Source of the DNA: Cycas panzhihuaensis
Lineage: Eukaryota; Cycadophyta
NCBI GenBank assembly: GCA_023213395.1
Contig: CM041465.1
Location: forward strand, 134,175,741-134,239,740
Length of the DNA stretch: 64,000 nt
Direction of reading: 5' to 3'
This document shows, in pieces, positions 11,065 through 23,322 of this stretch (positions are counted from its first letter, which is position 1; each line of letters starts with the position of its first letter). The translations under genes were made by a program, and so were the position numbers. The notes under the pieces were generated by a model. It was given only the letters and a program-made list of their open reading frames with translations, did no database searches and was not told the DNA's origin.

Positions 11065-11883
11065 ATGGATAACGATATTCGACTTCATGACTGGGTTACC
11101 ACTCTAGAACAGTTCTTTGAAGAATATTCTATAGTTTACTACTTCAAGCAGGACTATGCAAAAGTTATGTACGCTATGCTATTTTTGTAATGGGACCTCC
11201 GTCGAACGATTTGGGATTGGTGTCTCTTACACCCAGATCTAGATTGGGCATCTTTTAAGATGGAACTTCAAAGAGAAGTAGGAGCCTGCCTAGCCATTGA
11301 AGCTACCATAAAAGAAGATATACAAGACCAAGACGTTGGGTTGTAAGATGAAGTCATTTTACAAGACTAGGATCACTTGAATGATGAAGAATGTGGGATT
11401 AAGCTACCTTATTTTAAGCTTGATGGTTCTATCTTCTTTGATGATTGGCTTGCATCCATGCTTACATACTTTGAAGAATATGACTTGATTGAATACCACA
11501 AGCTTTGCCTAGGTGTTCAATAATTGGAAGGCTCCCTTCAATCATGGGCATGTGAGTGGTGCCAAAACACTTATAGGCCAAATTGGGACCTCTTCACTTT
11601 TGTACTTTATCAGCATATTGAAGCCCATATTCCTAACCAAAGAACCCATTTAGAAAGAGAGGCCAAACACGAGGAAATAAAAGAAGATGAGGTAAATTTT
11701 ACTTTAGGTCAACATGATGAAATCCCTCTACTTGAGGGTGTAAACATCAAGTTATCTCCATCAGCATTCATATTACAAGAGCATTTGGGTTCTTATTTTT
11801 ATGGACACCTATATTACTACCCTATGAACCTATATTTCTTTGGTTTTTATAGTCAAATAAAGAACTCACTCTTTTCGAGATGA
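11065..11883 (+). pseudogene. Element B gag-like protein with two tandem gag modules
   Basis: One frame runs from ATG 11065 to 11883, interrupted by four stops (three TAA, one TAG), mostly where Gln is plausible. Module 1 (residues about 8-75) has L-H-D-W-V-T-T-L-E-Q-F-F-E-E-Y followed by W-D-L-R-R-T-I-W-D-W. Module 2 (about 120-190) has F-F-D-D-W-L-A-S-M-L-T-Y-F-E-E-Y then L-E-G-S-L-Q-S-W-A-C-E-W. Both follow the Retrotrans_gag pattern: W-L...YF/FFEEY, a helix, L-x-G-x-A-x-x-W, then a W-x-x-F block. An acidic tail follows. Open frame extends upstream to 11017. The family is recognised by pattern only; no zinc knuckle was found. Confidence 0.65.
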
Positions 11884-12061
11884 CATCACCATCTATATGG
11901 ACTTATGCATCTTTGTTGGACATCAACATCTTCTACAGTGGTATCTCTTCACGATCACCTTGATCAAACCACTACCTATGACGTATCGGCAACGGCAGGT
12001 GGTGGATACATATATCTATATTAGGATGCTTTGAGGGCAAAGCATCTCAGGGGAGAGGGCA
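11884..12061 (+). other. Element B tail and polypurine tract
   Basis: Non-coding. AGGGGAGAGGGCA at about 12049-12061 is the purine tract that primes plus-strand synthesis, directly before the 3' LTR. Confidence 0.75.
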
Positions 12062-12326
12062 TGTAATGACCCCACACTATATGTAATAGAGTATAAGGTT
12101 AAGGGTTAAAGAGGATAAGAATATGGGATTGGGTAGCTTAGCAGCAAAATAATATAATAATATGTGCCCCTCTTATAAATAGGACATCCCCCATCTTATG
12201 TAGGACAAGCTTGATATATTTTGAATACAATCTATTAGGGTTTGCTTTGGCACCCCTTTTGGTGATCTGTTTGTCTTTTGGCTTCTTTCCTTTTACTCTT
12301 GTGGTTACAGGAGTTGGCCTGTAACA
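12062..12326 (+). repeat. Element B 3' LTR
   Basis: 265 bp, the second copy of 8064-8340. It lacks the 12-bp duplication of the left copy and is followed by the target duplicate TTTTC. Confidence 0.95.
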
Positions 12327-12331
12327 TTTTC

Positions 12332-13740
12332 TACGTACCTAGTCTATTACCAAACCTACTTTCTGTTTATCAAATCTGCCAGAAAGACCTTGTCATCAAA
12401 TTCTAGAAAGATAAATTTATTATTAAGGAGTCATTAAATAAATTTAGATGTATTGCATCAGGATGTGTTAATCATAACACAGGTCTCTATAGTTTAACAA
12501 GTCTACAAAATAATAAAACAAAACACTTCAGTGCTTTTATCACCAAATCTGACTCAGTCAATAAACTTTGGCATGTACGATTTGGCCATACAAGTTATGG
12601 AAAACTACAATATCTAAAAAAACATGAAATAGTTCATGGTATTCTACCCTTAAATACTACTTATGGTGTTTGCAAAGCCTGTGTGATAGGTAAGCAACAC
12701 ATGGACCTATTCCCATATAAAACACAATTCAGAGTGACTATTCCACTTGAACTTGTTCACTCTGACATATATGGACCTTTTCATGTAACATCATACTTTA
12801 ACTCTCATTATTTTATTATATTTATTGATGATTATTGAAGAAAATATTGGGTTTACATGCTTAAAACACGTAGTCAAGTGTTTGACATTTTTGTTGAATA
12901 CAAAATGCCAGTTGAAAACTAATCAAGCTCAAAAATCAAAATTTTTCAATCTAATAATGCAAAGGAATATTTAAATGGTAAATTCACTTCTTTCTATAAA
13001 ATGCATAGAATTTAGTTCCAGCATTCTATTGTATACACTCCTCAACAAAATGGTGTTGCTGAATGCAATAATCATACTCTTGTTGAGATGACTCATTATA
13101 TGTTACATGCAAAGAATCTTGACCTAAAGTTGTGGGCAGAAGCAATTAACTACTCCAACTATCTTCTAAATCGTTTACCAAGTAAATGTCTACAGAATGT
13201 TACTCTAGAATAAAAATGGTCTAGATGAAAACCATCAGTCAATCATTTACGAATCTTTAGAAGTATTGCATGGAGACACATCCCAAAAGAAAAACGTAAG
13301 AAATTAGATCCTAAGAGCTAAAAATACATCTTCGTTGGATACAATGAAGAAAGTAAAGCTTATAGACTCTTGGATCTAGTCACGCATCAAATTTTAATTT
13401 TGTATGACGTAATATTTGATGAAGAAGAATCTAATTCAACCACTACTTATGTAGAGCTTCTAGCTGAAAATTTGTTAACCAACACATATTTGGTTGACCT
13501 CTCTGATAAACAAGCTGATCCAAAAATTATAAACTCTTTATCTACTCAAGTCCAAAATTTGACTCTCTCTAAATCTACTAAAATAGATTCTTCCTCTCAA
13601 GTTAATTCTATAAATTAACCTGTAACTTCAGAAATAGTTACTAACAAACAACCTGTTTGGGAAACAAAAATGCTTATTGATGCTAGATCTGATATAGGTA
13701 ATCCTTCAGATACTAGACAAACTCGTGCCTAAAAATTATA
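12332..13740 (+). pseudogene. Copia-A protease end and integrase
   Basis: Resumes protease after element B, then the zinc region at about 12565-12715 with L-W-H-V-R-F-G-H and C-K-A-C-V-I-G-K, HHCC complete. The core begins L-V-H-S-D-I-Y-G-P-F (first Asp, about 12750). The middle acid reads Asn (S-N-N-A-K-E-Y, about 12950) and the last is intact (N-G-V-A-E-C-N-N). Core C-terminal and chromatin-side region continues to about 13740 with a clean piece at 13370-13615. Stops are scattered. It would insert element cDNA; the Asp loss and stops kill it. Confidence 0.9.
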
Positions 13741-13779
13741 TGCTAACTTTGCCTTAATGGCAAAAATAATGGATAATAA

Positions 13780-14545
13780 TGATCCCAGAACATTTAAACA
13801 AGCTAGAAACAATCATGTATAGTAGGAAGTTATGCAAACTGAATTCGATGCCTTAATCAAGAATTCAACTTGGGATCTTATACCACTCCCACCTGGGAAA
13901 AATGTAGTTGACTGTAAATGAGTTTATATAACAAAATACAACTCAATAGGCATTGTTAAAAAATATAAAGCTCGCCTTGTTACAAAAGGATTCTTATAAA
14001 TTAATGGCATAGATTATAATGAAACCTTTGCCCCTGTTGCAAAGATGAACATAATTAAAATAATTATTGCTCTAATAACTAAGTTTGGTTGGAAAATCCA
14101 TCAAATGGATGTAAAGAGCACATTTTTGAATGGTGATCCCAAAGAAGAGATCTACATGTCCCAGCCACCTAACTTTATTGAAAATCCTAATCTAGTGTGT
14201 AAACTAAAGAAATCAATTTATGGATTAAAACAAGCTTCTCGAGCTTGGTATACTAAAATTGATGATTATTTAATTCAAATTGGATACACTAGATGTATTA
14301 TTAATCTAAATCTATATTTCAAATATGAAAACGAAAATATTACTATTTTAATCTTGTATGTTGATGATATCATAATTACTGGATCATCAACTAACAACAT
14401 TTATCATTTAAAATCTATTTTAATGAATAAATTCGAAATAACTGATCTAGGTATCTTACATTATTTTCTTAGATTACAAATCTATAAATATGATTCAAGA
14501 ATCACAATATCACAACCTAAATATATTTTAGACTTAATTTAATAG
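13780..14545 (+). pseudogene. Copia-A reverse transcriptase
   Basis: Family order is complete: W-x-L-I-P-L-P-P-G-K (about 13872), Y-K-A-R-L-V-T-K-G-F (about 13960), F-A-P-V-A-K (14030), then an uninterrupted 165 codons from 14045 with Q-M-D-V-K-S-T-F-L-N-G-D, I-Y-G-L-K-Q-A-S-R-A-W-Y and the polymerase box Y-V-D-D at 14357-14368. Upstream stops (TAG TAG at about 13820, TGA at 13920, TAA at 13998) fall where Gln or Trp is expected. It is among the better-preserved RT domains here. Confidence 0.93.
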
Positions 14546-14551
14546 TTTAAC

Positions 14552-15290
14552 ATGGAAAATGCTAAATCTGTATCTAATCTATTACAATCAAGAGTTAAAC
14601 TATCTACTGATTGTTTATCACCTTTATGTGACCATACATCGTATAGACAACTAATTGGTAGTCTTATTTATTTAACTCATACCCACCATGAAATTTCCTA
14701 TGATGTCACTTTATGTTCACATTATATGCAATAGCCACATGAATCTCATTGGAAAGTTGCTAAATGTATCTTACGATATCTTAAGCATACTATTTTTTAT
14801 GGTTTAACTTATAATTTTTGTAATAAACCTCTAACTTTAACTGGATATATTGATTCAGATTAGGCAGGTGATATAAATGATCAAAAATCTATATTAGGTT
14901 ATGTATTTTTATAGATTCCTCACCTATTACTTGGTCTAGTAAGAAAATATATACACTAGCTTTATCAATGACTGAATCTGAATATTGCGCACTTGTTGAA
15001 GCCAACAAAGAAGCACTTTGGCTCAAATCTCTATTAAATGAAATTAGTCTATCTCTAAACTCTTCCATTTAACTTAAAGTTGATAATCAATGTGTAATTG
15101 CTATTGCTACAAATCCTGTTTCACATTCTAGGACTAAATATATAGAATTACATTAGCATTTTATTCGTAATCTTGTTACTGATAACATTGTTTCCTTGTC
15201 TTATTGTCTAACAGATCTACAGGTTGCTGACATACTTACAAAGCCTTTAATTAAAGTAAAGTTTCTAAATCTTTGAGATCTGTTAAAGAT
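14552..15290 (+). pseudogene. Copia-A RNase H
   Basis: Follows RT after two stops. It has S-Y-R-Q-L-I-G-S-L-I-Y-L-T (about 14640), then L-R-Y-L-K-H-T (about 14772), G-Y-I-D-S-D (about 14840), a one-base frame slip near 14915, S-M-T-E-S-E-Y (about 14970) and the terminal block V-A-D-I-L-T-K-P-L at about 15225. It would degrade the RNA strand of the hybrid during cDNA synthesis. Broken by stops and the frame slip. Confidence 0.9.
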
Positions 15291-15360
15291 AAAAGAAGTC
15301 TCCATCAAAGGGGGATCAACGTGATGAAGACCACCTTTTTCTATAGCATAAAAGTTATTA

Positions 15361-15371
15361 TTAAAGGGGGA
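15361..15371 (+). other. Copia-A polypurine tract
   Basis: TTAAAGGGGGA directly precedes the 3' LTR (TGTTAGAAG). A second AAAGGGGGA-like block lies about 60 bp upstream. Confidence 0.85.
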
Positions 15372-15806
15372 TGTTAGAAGTATTAATGTTACTTTTATGT
15401 TATTATTTGAGTCACATGGGTAATTTCTAATTTAAGTGATTCTAATGTTAAATATTTATATGTTAAAGTTTAATATTATGTGGAAGGTTGTTGAAATACG
15501 CAACCACACATTTCAATGAACCTTTCTTGTTATTTATATTTTCTCCTAGATTTAAGGAACTCATCCTTATAATCTAAGAGGTTATCTAGAACCTATTACA
15601 AGGCTGGTTTTTCTTTTTATAGGTAGTTTTGATCATGGTATTGTATAGAATTTCTTTTTAATAAAATTCTAAATCTAGGAGGTGGTTTTTCTTCCCCAAA
15701 AGGGATATTCCACCTATCAACCCTGTGTACATATGCATTGTCTCTTTCTTTTGTATCTCTTCTATTCTTGTGATGTTATGACTTTGTACATGTGCCTATT
15801 CTCACA
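15372..15806 (+). repeat. Copia-A 3' LTR
   Basis: 435 bp, TGTTAGAAGT...CTCACA, paired with 3911-4347. It is followed by the target duplicate ATTCC. Confidence 0.96.
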
Positions 15807-15811
15807 ATTCC

Positions 15812-16238
15812 TATGAGGGTTTTCCCAAAAAAGTGTCATTTAGAATTTTAATATAATAATGAGGCTCAAATAAAGACCTTATAGAATATATTTTCTCAAA
15901 ATAGTCTTCCACCATTAAGGGGGGGATTGAAAGAGGCTAATATATTAAGGTCATTTATGTAGATTAATTAAATGACCTTAGAATATATTATTAGCATAGT
16001 CTCTTAATAAAATACACTTTATGTGTATTTAGATGTAATTTTAGGTTCATGTCATTAAATGAGAGAATCCTAACCCTAATGCTCACCCTTAATAATAAAA
16101 GTTAAAATCTCAAGGAGGGAGTTATTATTCATTCTTATCTCCAAGCTTTGCTCTCATATCTTATTTCATCTCTTTTTCATTCTCTATTTCGATTGTATGC
16201 ATATGAGTGATTTATTCCCTAGATCCATCCTTCCTTTA
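15812..16238 (+). mobile_element. Copia-1 resumes: 3' UTR, polypurine tract and LTR
   Basis: TATGAGGGTTTTCCCA-type sequence continues what was cut at 3910; Copia-C has the uninterrupted version at about 23060. The purine tract TTAAGGGGGGGAT lies at 15915-15927 and the LTR starts TGAAAGAGG at 15928. Alignment with the Copia-C LTR (split, 23179-23322 plus 46376-46525) puts the LTR end near 16238, about 311 bp. That end is an estimate. Confidence 0.8.
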
Positions 16239-17766
<1,528 letters not shown>

Positions 17767-18042
17767 ATCATAGTGCTTCTCATATTCTTACTACGTCAGG
17801 TTAATATTTGCTATAAGTGTTAGTGGTTAATTTTCATCATAGTACTTCTCATATTCCTACTACGTCAGGTTAATATTTGCCACAAGTCTTGGTAGTCAAT
17901 TTTAATCATAGTGCTTTTCATATTCCTATTGTGTCAAGTTAATATTTGCCACAAGTGTTGGTGGCAAATTTTAATCATAGTGCTTCTCATATCCCTGCTA
18001 CATTAGGTTAATATTTATCACAAGTATTAGTGACTTTTCTCT
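17767..18042 (+). repeat. Four tandem copies of a 69-bp unit
   Basis: ATCATAGTGCTTCTCATAT-like starts lie at 17767, 17836, 17905 and 17974, exactly 69 bp apart. Each unit carries TAATATTTGC-ACAAGT and ends in a T-run. Copies 1-3 are close and copy 4 is more diverged. It lies about 155 bp before Copia-C gag and could be subrepeats in the element leader. Confidence 0.95.
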
Positions 18043-18196
18043 AAGTTGCTCCCTTCATCTTTGAGTAACCATTCTCACTTCTTCTTCCTTCTACTACATT
18101 ACTTCATTACATTTCCTATTTGTAAATAGTAATTGGTCATTTATTGCCATCACTTTTATAGTCCCTTACTCATTTTGTCCCTTCTCAAAAGACACC

Positions 18197-19165
18197 ATGT
18201 CTTCACAGTCAAGTAAAATGCGAATTATATTCTTAAAGGAAAAGAAAATTGGGATATGTGATTTACTAGTATTAGAAATACTACACAATATAAAGGTCTT
18301 TAGAGAGATTACTTGCAACTTATATCATTTGTTACTGCTACAGTTACCATAGCCACTTCTGGAGGAATTACTCCCACTAAAGCTACAACCAAATACCAAT
18401 AGGAACTTGATGATGATAAAATTTATATATGGATACTTCTTATCATTGATTATTCCTTGTATAACCTCATTAATGAATTTGTATATGATTCATCATAGAA
18501 AGTTCTTGAAGTTCTCAAGAAGAACTTTCACACTAAATTAGACTTGGAATTTATTCATTTAGTACTAAAGATGAACATATTAAAAATACAGAAAGGACAT
18601 GCAAGTGAGACAATCAATTTCCTTCATCCAATCAAGTAAGCCATCAATAAAGATTTCAAGATTCAATACATTATATGTGCTTTTTCATTCAGTCATGTCT
18701 CCATATCCCAAATTATAAAAATCTACTGAGAAGTCTTCAATCTAGTGGCACCTTGAAGACCCTAAACTTTGAGGCTCTTACTGATAAGTTCATAAAATTT
18801 GATAAGACCTTTGATACTAACTTTGCCACTACATTAGATCTAACTGATGCTACTTTTGAAGTAGAAGAAGATCTTTTTTATACTAAAAATCAAGGTCAAT
18901 CCTCTCATAGAGGTGGTAATTCCCATGGAAAAGGTAGAGATAGATAATAAGGACAATGTCATCATGGTCAATAGGCTTCTCAACTCCAATAAAAATAGTC
19001 TCAAGTCTAAGGCTAAAATAATCAACCTAGACCCAAATCTAGTAATAAGAGATAATCCAACTAGCCTAATACTTCTTATGGGACTGGAAATTAAATAATT
19101 ATATGTCAAAGGTGTCACAGAAAAGGACATTATGCCAAAAATTACAGAACTACCACCAACAGACT
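18197..19165 (+). pseudogene. Copia-C gag
   Basis: ATG 18197 opens M-S-S-Q-S-S-K. The capsid reading then continues one frame over with N-Y-I-L-K-G-K-E-N-W-D-M, so there is a small indel near 18210. Copia gag continues (V-L-K-K-N-F, then M-N-I-L-K-I-Q-K-G region near 18560) and ends with a zinc knuckle at 19104-19145, C-Q-R-C-H-R-K-G-H-Y-A-K-N-Y. The fourth ligand Cys is Tyr. Stops and frame changes make it a pseudogene. Confidence 0.82.
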
Positions 19166-19379
19166 ACCAAGCTATCAATAATGCTATGGTATACATAATG
19201 TTGATAGTACTTATTTCAAAGATGCTTTTAGTGGAGTGTAATTTTCTCATACATACCTTTAAAGAATTAAGACCACTTCATCAAATATTGTTAATAGATC
19301 CACTAAGTATATTGAGGCTTATTGTGGTTATGTTTATTAACTTTTGCTATCACTACTTGGAGTTGCAAATAATGCCATC

Positions 19380-20790
19380 TCAAATACTTCATCTTGGATC
19401 ATGGATACTAGAGCAACACAACATATGACTTGCCATCGTTAGTTCTTTTAGGATTTTGACTCTGAAGTTTCATGGTGTTGTACACATAGCTGATAAATCA
19501 TCTCAATCAGTTGAAGGACTTGGAATTGTTTGCCTAAAACTCCTAAGCCTTCCAGATTTTACCTTTGTTGATGTTTTATATATTCCTACTTTGAAGTAGA
19601 ACCTATTCTCCTTATCTATCCTTGTCTCTTATGGATTTGATCTGAGTGTAACTTTAAATAATCAAACTCTCTCTATCATTCACCCTCCTTTAAATGCTAT
19701 GGTTATGATCAGAATTCTTGATGGTAAACCTTTTTGTCTAACTAGCTCATCATCCTCTAAAGCCAACTATGTTGATGACAACTCTACTTTTACCACAACC
19801 CTGACTCCTAAAAAGTTGTCTGAAGAGGCCCTATGGCATGCTCACATAGTCCATATTAAAATTGGTCATTTAAGAGAACTACATGCCACTTTTCCTGGTA
19901 TGCTTAGGCTCTCCTCTAAGTCCTTCAAATATGAAGCATATATTATTGTCAAATCTCAAAGACAACCCTTTCCCTATAGTCAGTAGAAATCTAGTCAACC
20001 TTTACATCTTGTACACTCAGATATATGTGGTCTTATGCCCATCCCTTTTCTCAAATAGAAGTGGTACTATATTACTTTTATTAATAATTTTACCAAGAAA
20101 GTATGGGTTATTTTTCTTATAAAGAAAGATGAAGCTTTTTTTATATTTCAAGCTTTTAAGGCCTGCATGGAAAATGAATTTGGGTTCAATATCAAAATAC
20201 TTATGACTAACAATAGTGATGAGTATACCTCCAATGGGTTTGAATCATACCTATGTCACCATAAGATCAAATATTAGACCATTATTATAGGTACACCCCA
20301 GCAAAATATAGTTGCCAAGCATATGAATAGGACTATTATGAACATGGCTTATGCTATGTTAGTATATAAGAATGTCCTTGTCTATCTTTGGGCCAAGGCT
20401 ATCTAGTCTGTTGTGTATTGTATCAACACTATTAGTCCCTTCTAGCTTGGCCCCTCTCTATATGAAATGTAGTATGGATAAACCCCCTCTATCTCCCACT
20501 TCAAAATTTTTGTCTCTACTATTATACTCACATTTTAGAGGAACATAGAAATAAGCTTCAAGATAGAATCCTCAAAGGTATCTTTATTAGATACCCTATG
20601 GACAAAAATGGATACAAGGTTTTTCTACCTTCACAGTATAAAATCATCATCACTAGAGATGTTATCTTTGCAAAGACTAAAGATCAATTGCTCAAACTTG
20701 ACTCCAAGATACATTCCTATCGATTTAATGATGCTACTAAATTTGATGTATAGATTCCAAAATTTATAGGGGGAGATGCTTAATAGTTAC
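19380..20790 (+). pseudogene. Copia-C protease and integrase
   Basis: The protease active site at 19395-19430 reads S-W-I-M-D-T-R-A-T-Q-H-M-T; Gly of D-T-G has become Arg. The zinc region has H-A-H-I-V-H-I near 19838 and K-Y-E-A-Y-I-I-V-K-S near 19928 (Cys decayed). The integrase core starts L-V-H-S-D-I-C-G near 20007; the middle acid is Asn (T-N-N-S-D-E-Y) and the last acid is Lys (N-I-V-A-K-H-M-N-R-T, near 20310). All of this indicates a dead enzyme. Confidence 0.88.
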
Positions 20791-21169
20791 TCAAAAAATT
20801 AGAATATGATAATAGAGCCCTCAAGGATATAAGTTATGACTCCCAACTGATGTGTATATATCTAGTACCATCATTTGAGAACAGCTAAGTTGACAAAGGC
20901 AAAGCCATAACACAAGGTTTACCTTCTCTAATATTAGTGACTAGCCCATATTCTCCAATATCTTTAACTTCCTCTATGCCAAACATTTCATATAATCCTT
21001 TTTAGGATTAAAATAAAGATTAAGAGGTTGTGGAAATAAAAACCTCATTCCCAACTTGAGGTTTTTGTGAAGCTTACTAGCTATAGAAGGACATGCGACT
21101 AGATGAGGTAGGCAAAACTGGTACTGGAAGTGCCCATAGAACAAGGATATATAAATCACTTTCCATTGA

Positions 21170-22720
21170 TCTTGAACTAGTAGAATTTCACCTTGGTCTC
21201 AATGAAGAGCCCTTAACATACCAAGAAGTTATAAAGCATACAACTTAGAGAAATTCCATGAATGAAGAGTACCAATCTCTTATTAAGAATGGTACATAGG
21301 ATATTGTTGATCTATCACTTGGAAGAAAGACAGTTCAAAATAAATGAGTGTTTAAAAATAAGTATAGGCCATATGGAACCTTAGAAAAATACAAGGTGAG
21401 GTTGATAGTAAAAGGATTCACACAAAGGGAAGGCATCAACTACACTAAAATCTTTACTCCTACAACCAAGTGGCCTACAATCAGAACTCTTATAGCCTTG
21501 GCTACTCAACAGGGTTAAAAATCCACTAGCTTGATGTTAAGACTATATTTCTTAGTGGGGACCTTAAAGAAGAAATTTACATGGCTAATCTAGAAGGATA
21601 CGAGATTGTCGGTTAGAAGCATAAGGTTTGTAGGCTCAAAAAGACCTTGTACAACCTAAAACAAGCCTCTCATGCTTAGTTTACTAAGTTGTCTAAAAGA
21701 ATGAGGTAACTTAGATATGAGATTTATGACTATCAAGATATTGATGCAACACTATTCATAAAATGCCAAAATTATAAAGTCACTTACCTCTTAATCTTTG
21801 TGGATTATATGTTAATAATGGGAAATAGTGAATAGGTAATCAACTAGTTGAAGAAAGACCTTGCTAAAACTTTTAAATTGTCTAACCTCAGGTTGATGAA
21901 ATATTATTTGGAAATTAAAGTAACTCAAAATAATGGAAAAATCTTTCTCTTCTAAGAAAAATATATCAACGATCTTCTAACCAAGTTTTTGTTGGAAGAT
22001 ATTTGACCAATGGCTACACCTATGGAACCTAATGTTAAACTCTTAGCTAATGGTGATATTTGGGAGGCAAATGCAATACTCTACAAGTAACTTGTAGGTA
22101 GTCTTATCTATACTACTAACACAAGGGCAAATATAGCATACTCTATTGGCATTCTCGCAAGATTCATGACAAATCCTAAGTAGAATCACTTGCAAGCTGT
22201 AAAACAAGTGTTGAAGTACCTGAAGGTGACTAATAAATATGGTTTATTGTATGAACCTAAGGGAAGATTTAAACTTTATGCATATATAGACTCAAGCTTT
22301 GCCAGAGATAAAGATATAGGAAGATCCATATCTATGTATATAATATTTCTTGGAACAACACCAATATCATGGAGATCAAGATGATAGAAGATAATTACAG
22401 ACTTAAATAACAAAGATAAATATATTGCTACTTTTAAGATAAGTAAGGAGGTGATATGGCTTAGAAAATTATTGAATATATTAAATATCATCCAAACAAG
22501 TCCTGCCAACCTATGTATGGATAATCAATCTATAATGCAAATGGCTAAAAATCCCATATTTCATGATCGTACCAAACATATAAATATGAAAGTCCACAAG
22601 ATTAGAGAACTAGTTCATGATGGCATAATCTAACTGTAGTACTGCCCTATAGTAGACCAAGTGGCTGATATCTTCACCAAACCACTATAAAGGGTGAATT
22701 TTGAATAGTTCTAAAGGTAA
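21170..22720 (+). pseudogene. Copia-C reverse transcriptase and RNase H
   Basis: RT blocks include L-G-R-K-T-V-Q-N-K and V-F-K-N-K-Y-R (about 21320-21370), I-R-T-L-I-A-L-A-T-Q-Q-G (about 21480), and a frame change after 21520. The polymerase box at 21797-21808 reads F-V-D-Y, so the second catalytic Asp is lost. RNase H: L-K-Y-L-K-V-T-N-K-Y-G-L-L-Y (22210-22255), A-Y-I-D-S-S-F-A, S-K-E-V-I-W-L-R-K-L-L, and V-A-D-I-F-T-K-P-L at about 22660. Stops mainly stand for Gln or Trp. Confidence 0.92.
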
Positions 22721-23178
22721 ATCAGCCTTAGGGAATCTATTTCTAATTGATTGAAGGAGATGACAATAGGACCATCATACTCTATTTCATTCATGAAAAC
22801 CCCTTATGGGTGTAAAAGGACAAGAGTAAGTCAATGCTCTATCCCATTCATGAAAATCCCTTATGGGTGCGTAAGGATAAGGGTTGTATCATTTTGGAAA
22901 ATCAAAACTTGTTAAAACCTGAAAGGGCATGGAGGATGATCAAATGGTATATGGTGACTTATTAGATTTTAACTACAAAATTTGTTGTACTAATTCGCTA
23001 TCTGGCTTCATTTAAAGAGACATTTAAGTAGGTTAGTAGATTAGAAAGTATATGGATTTTCTTCCCCATGAGGGTTTCCCACAAAAGTGTCACACTAGTT
23101 TGTTATGTAACAGGCTCAAATAAATGCCTCATAGGATATACTAAAGATGAAATAACCTTCTACTATTAAGAGGGAGAT
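22721..23178 (+). other. Copia-C 3' UTR and polypurine tract
   Basis: Non-coding, with two copies of a TCTATTnCATTCATGAAAA-CCC block near 22780 and 22840. A purine tract TTAAGAGGGAGAT ends at 23178. Aligns with the split Copia-1 3' UTR (3541-3910 plus 15812-15927). Confidence 0.7.
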
Positions 23179-23322
23179 TATAATAGGTTAATGTCACAAG
23201 GTTATTACATTAGTTGATTGTTCCTAAAAGGGCCTTAAGTAAACTTTAAATTATATTATTTAAGTGAAATACACTTTCATATGCATTATATATAATTTTA
23301 TTTCACCTAACTCTAATACTCC
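23179..23322 (+). repeat. Copia-C LTR, left piece
   Basis: Starts TATAATAGGTTAATG, aligned to TGAAAGAGGCTAATA at 15928. It is cut at 23322 by Gypsy-G, and ACTCC (23318-23322) is the left flank of that insertion. Confidence 0.8.

Larger units (their letters stand above)
8064..12326 (+). mobile_element. Element B: non-autonomous LTR retrotransposon in Copia-A
   Basis: A 4.26-kb insertion with LTRs 8064-8340 and 12062-12326, both TGTAATGACC...GTAACA, and perfect 5-bp duplications TTTTC (8059-8063 and 12327-12331). A primer site follows the left LTR and a purine tract precedes the right one. There is no protease, RT, RNase H or integrase. The only recognisable coding region is a gag-like open frame at 11065-11883. 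It must have been mobilised by proteins of another element. Confidence 0.95.
3911..15806 (+). mobile_element. Copia-A: full-length Ty1/copia element, nested in Copia-1
   Basis: The LTR pair 3911-4347 and 15372-15806 is flanked by perfect 5-bp duplications ATTCC (3906-3910 and 15807-15811). Order inside is primer site, unusually long leader (about 2.5 kb), gag, protease, integrase, RT, RNase H and polypurine tract. The protease region is split by element B (8064-12326 plus duplicated TTTTC). Without B the element is about 7.6 kb. Gag and pol carry many stops at expected Gln and Trp codons, and protease and integrase catalytic residues are changed, so it is dead. Confidence 0.97.
18197..23178 (+). 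mobile_element. Copia-C: decayed Ty1/copia element
   Basis: Plus-strand gag, protease, integrase, RT and RNase H in copia order. It is clearly the same family as Copia-1: the protease, integrase, RNase H and 3' UTR align closely. It ends in a purine tract at about 23165-23178 and an LTR at 23179 that is cut by Gypsy-G. No separate 5' LTR was found between 16239 and 18196; the Copia-1 LTR at 15928 is the nearest same-family LTR. Many stops, with changed RT and integrase catalytic residues. Confidence 0.92.

Noticed and set aside
17767-18042. Possible CRISPR array
   Set aside because: Whole 69-bp units are repeated with no unique spacers, and the setting is a plant retroelement.
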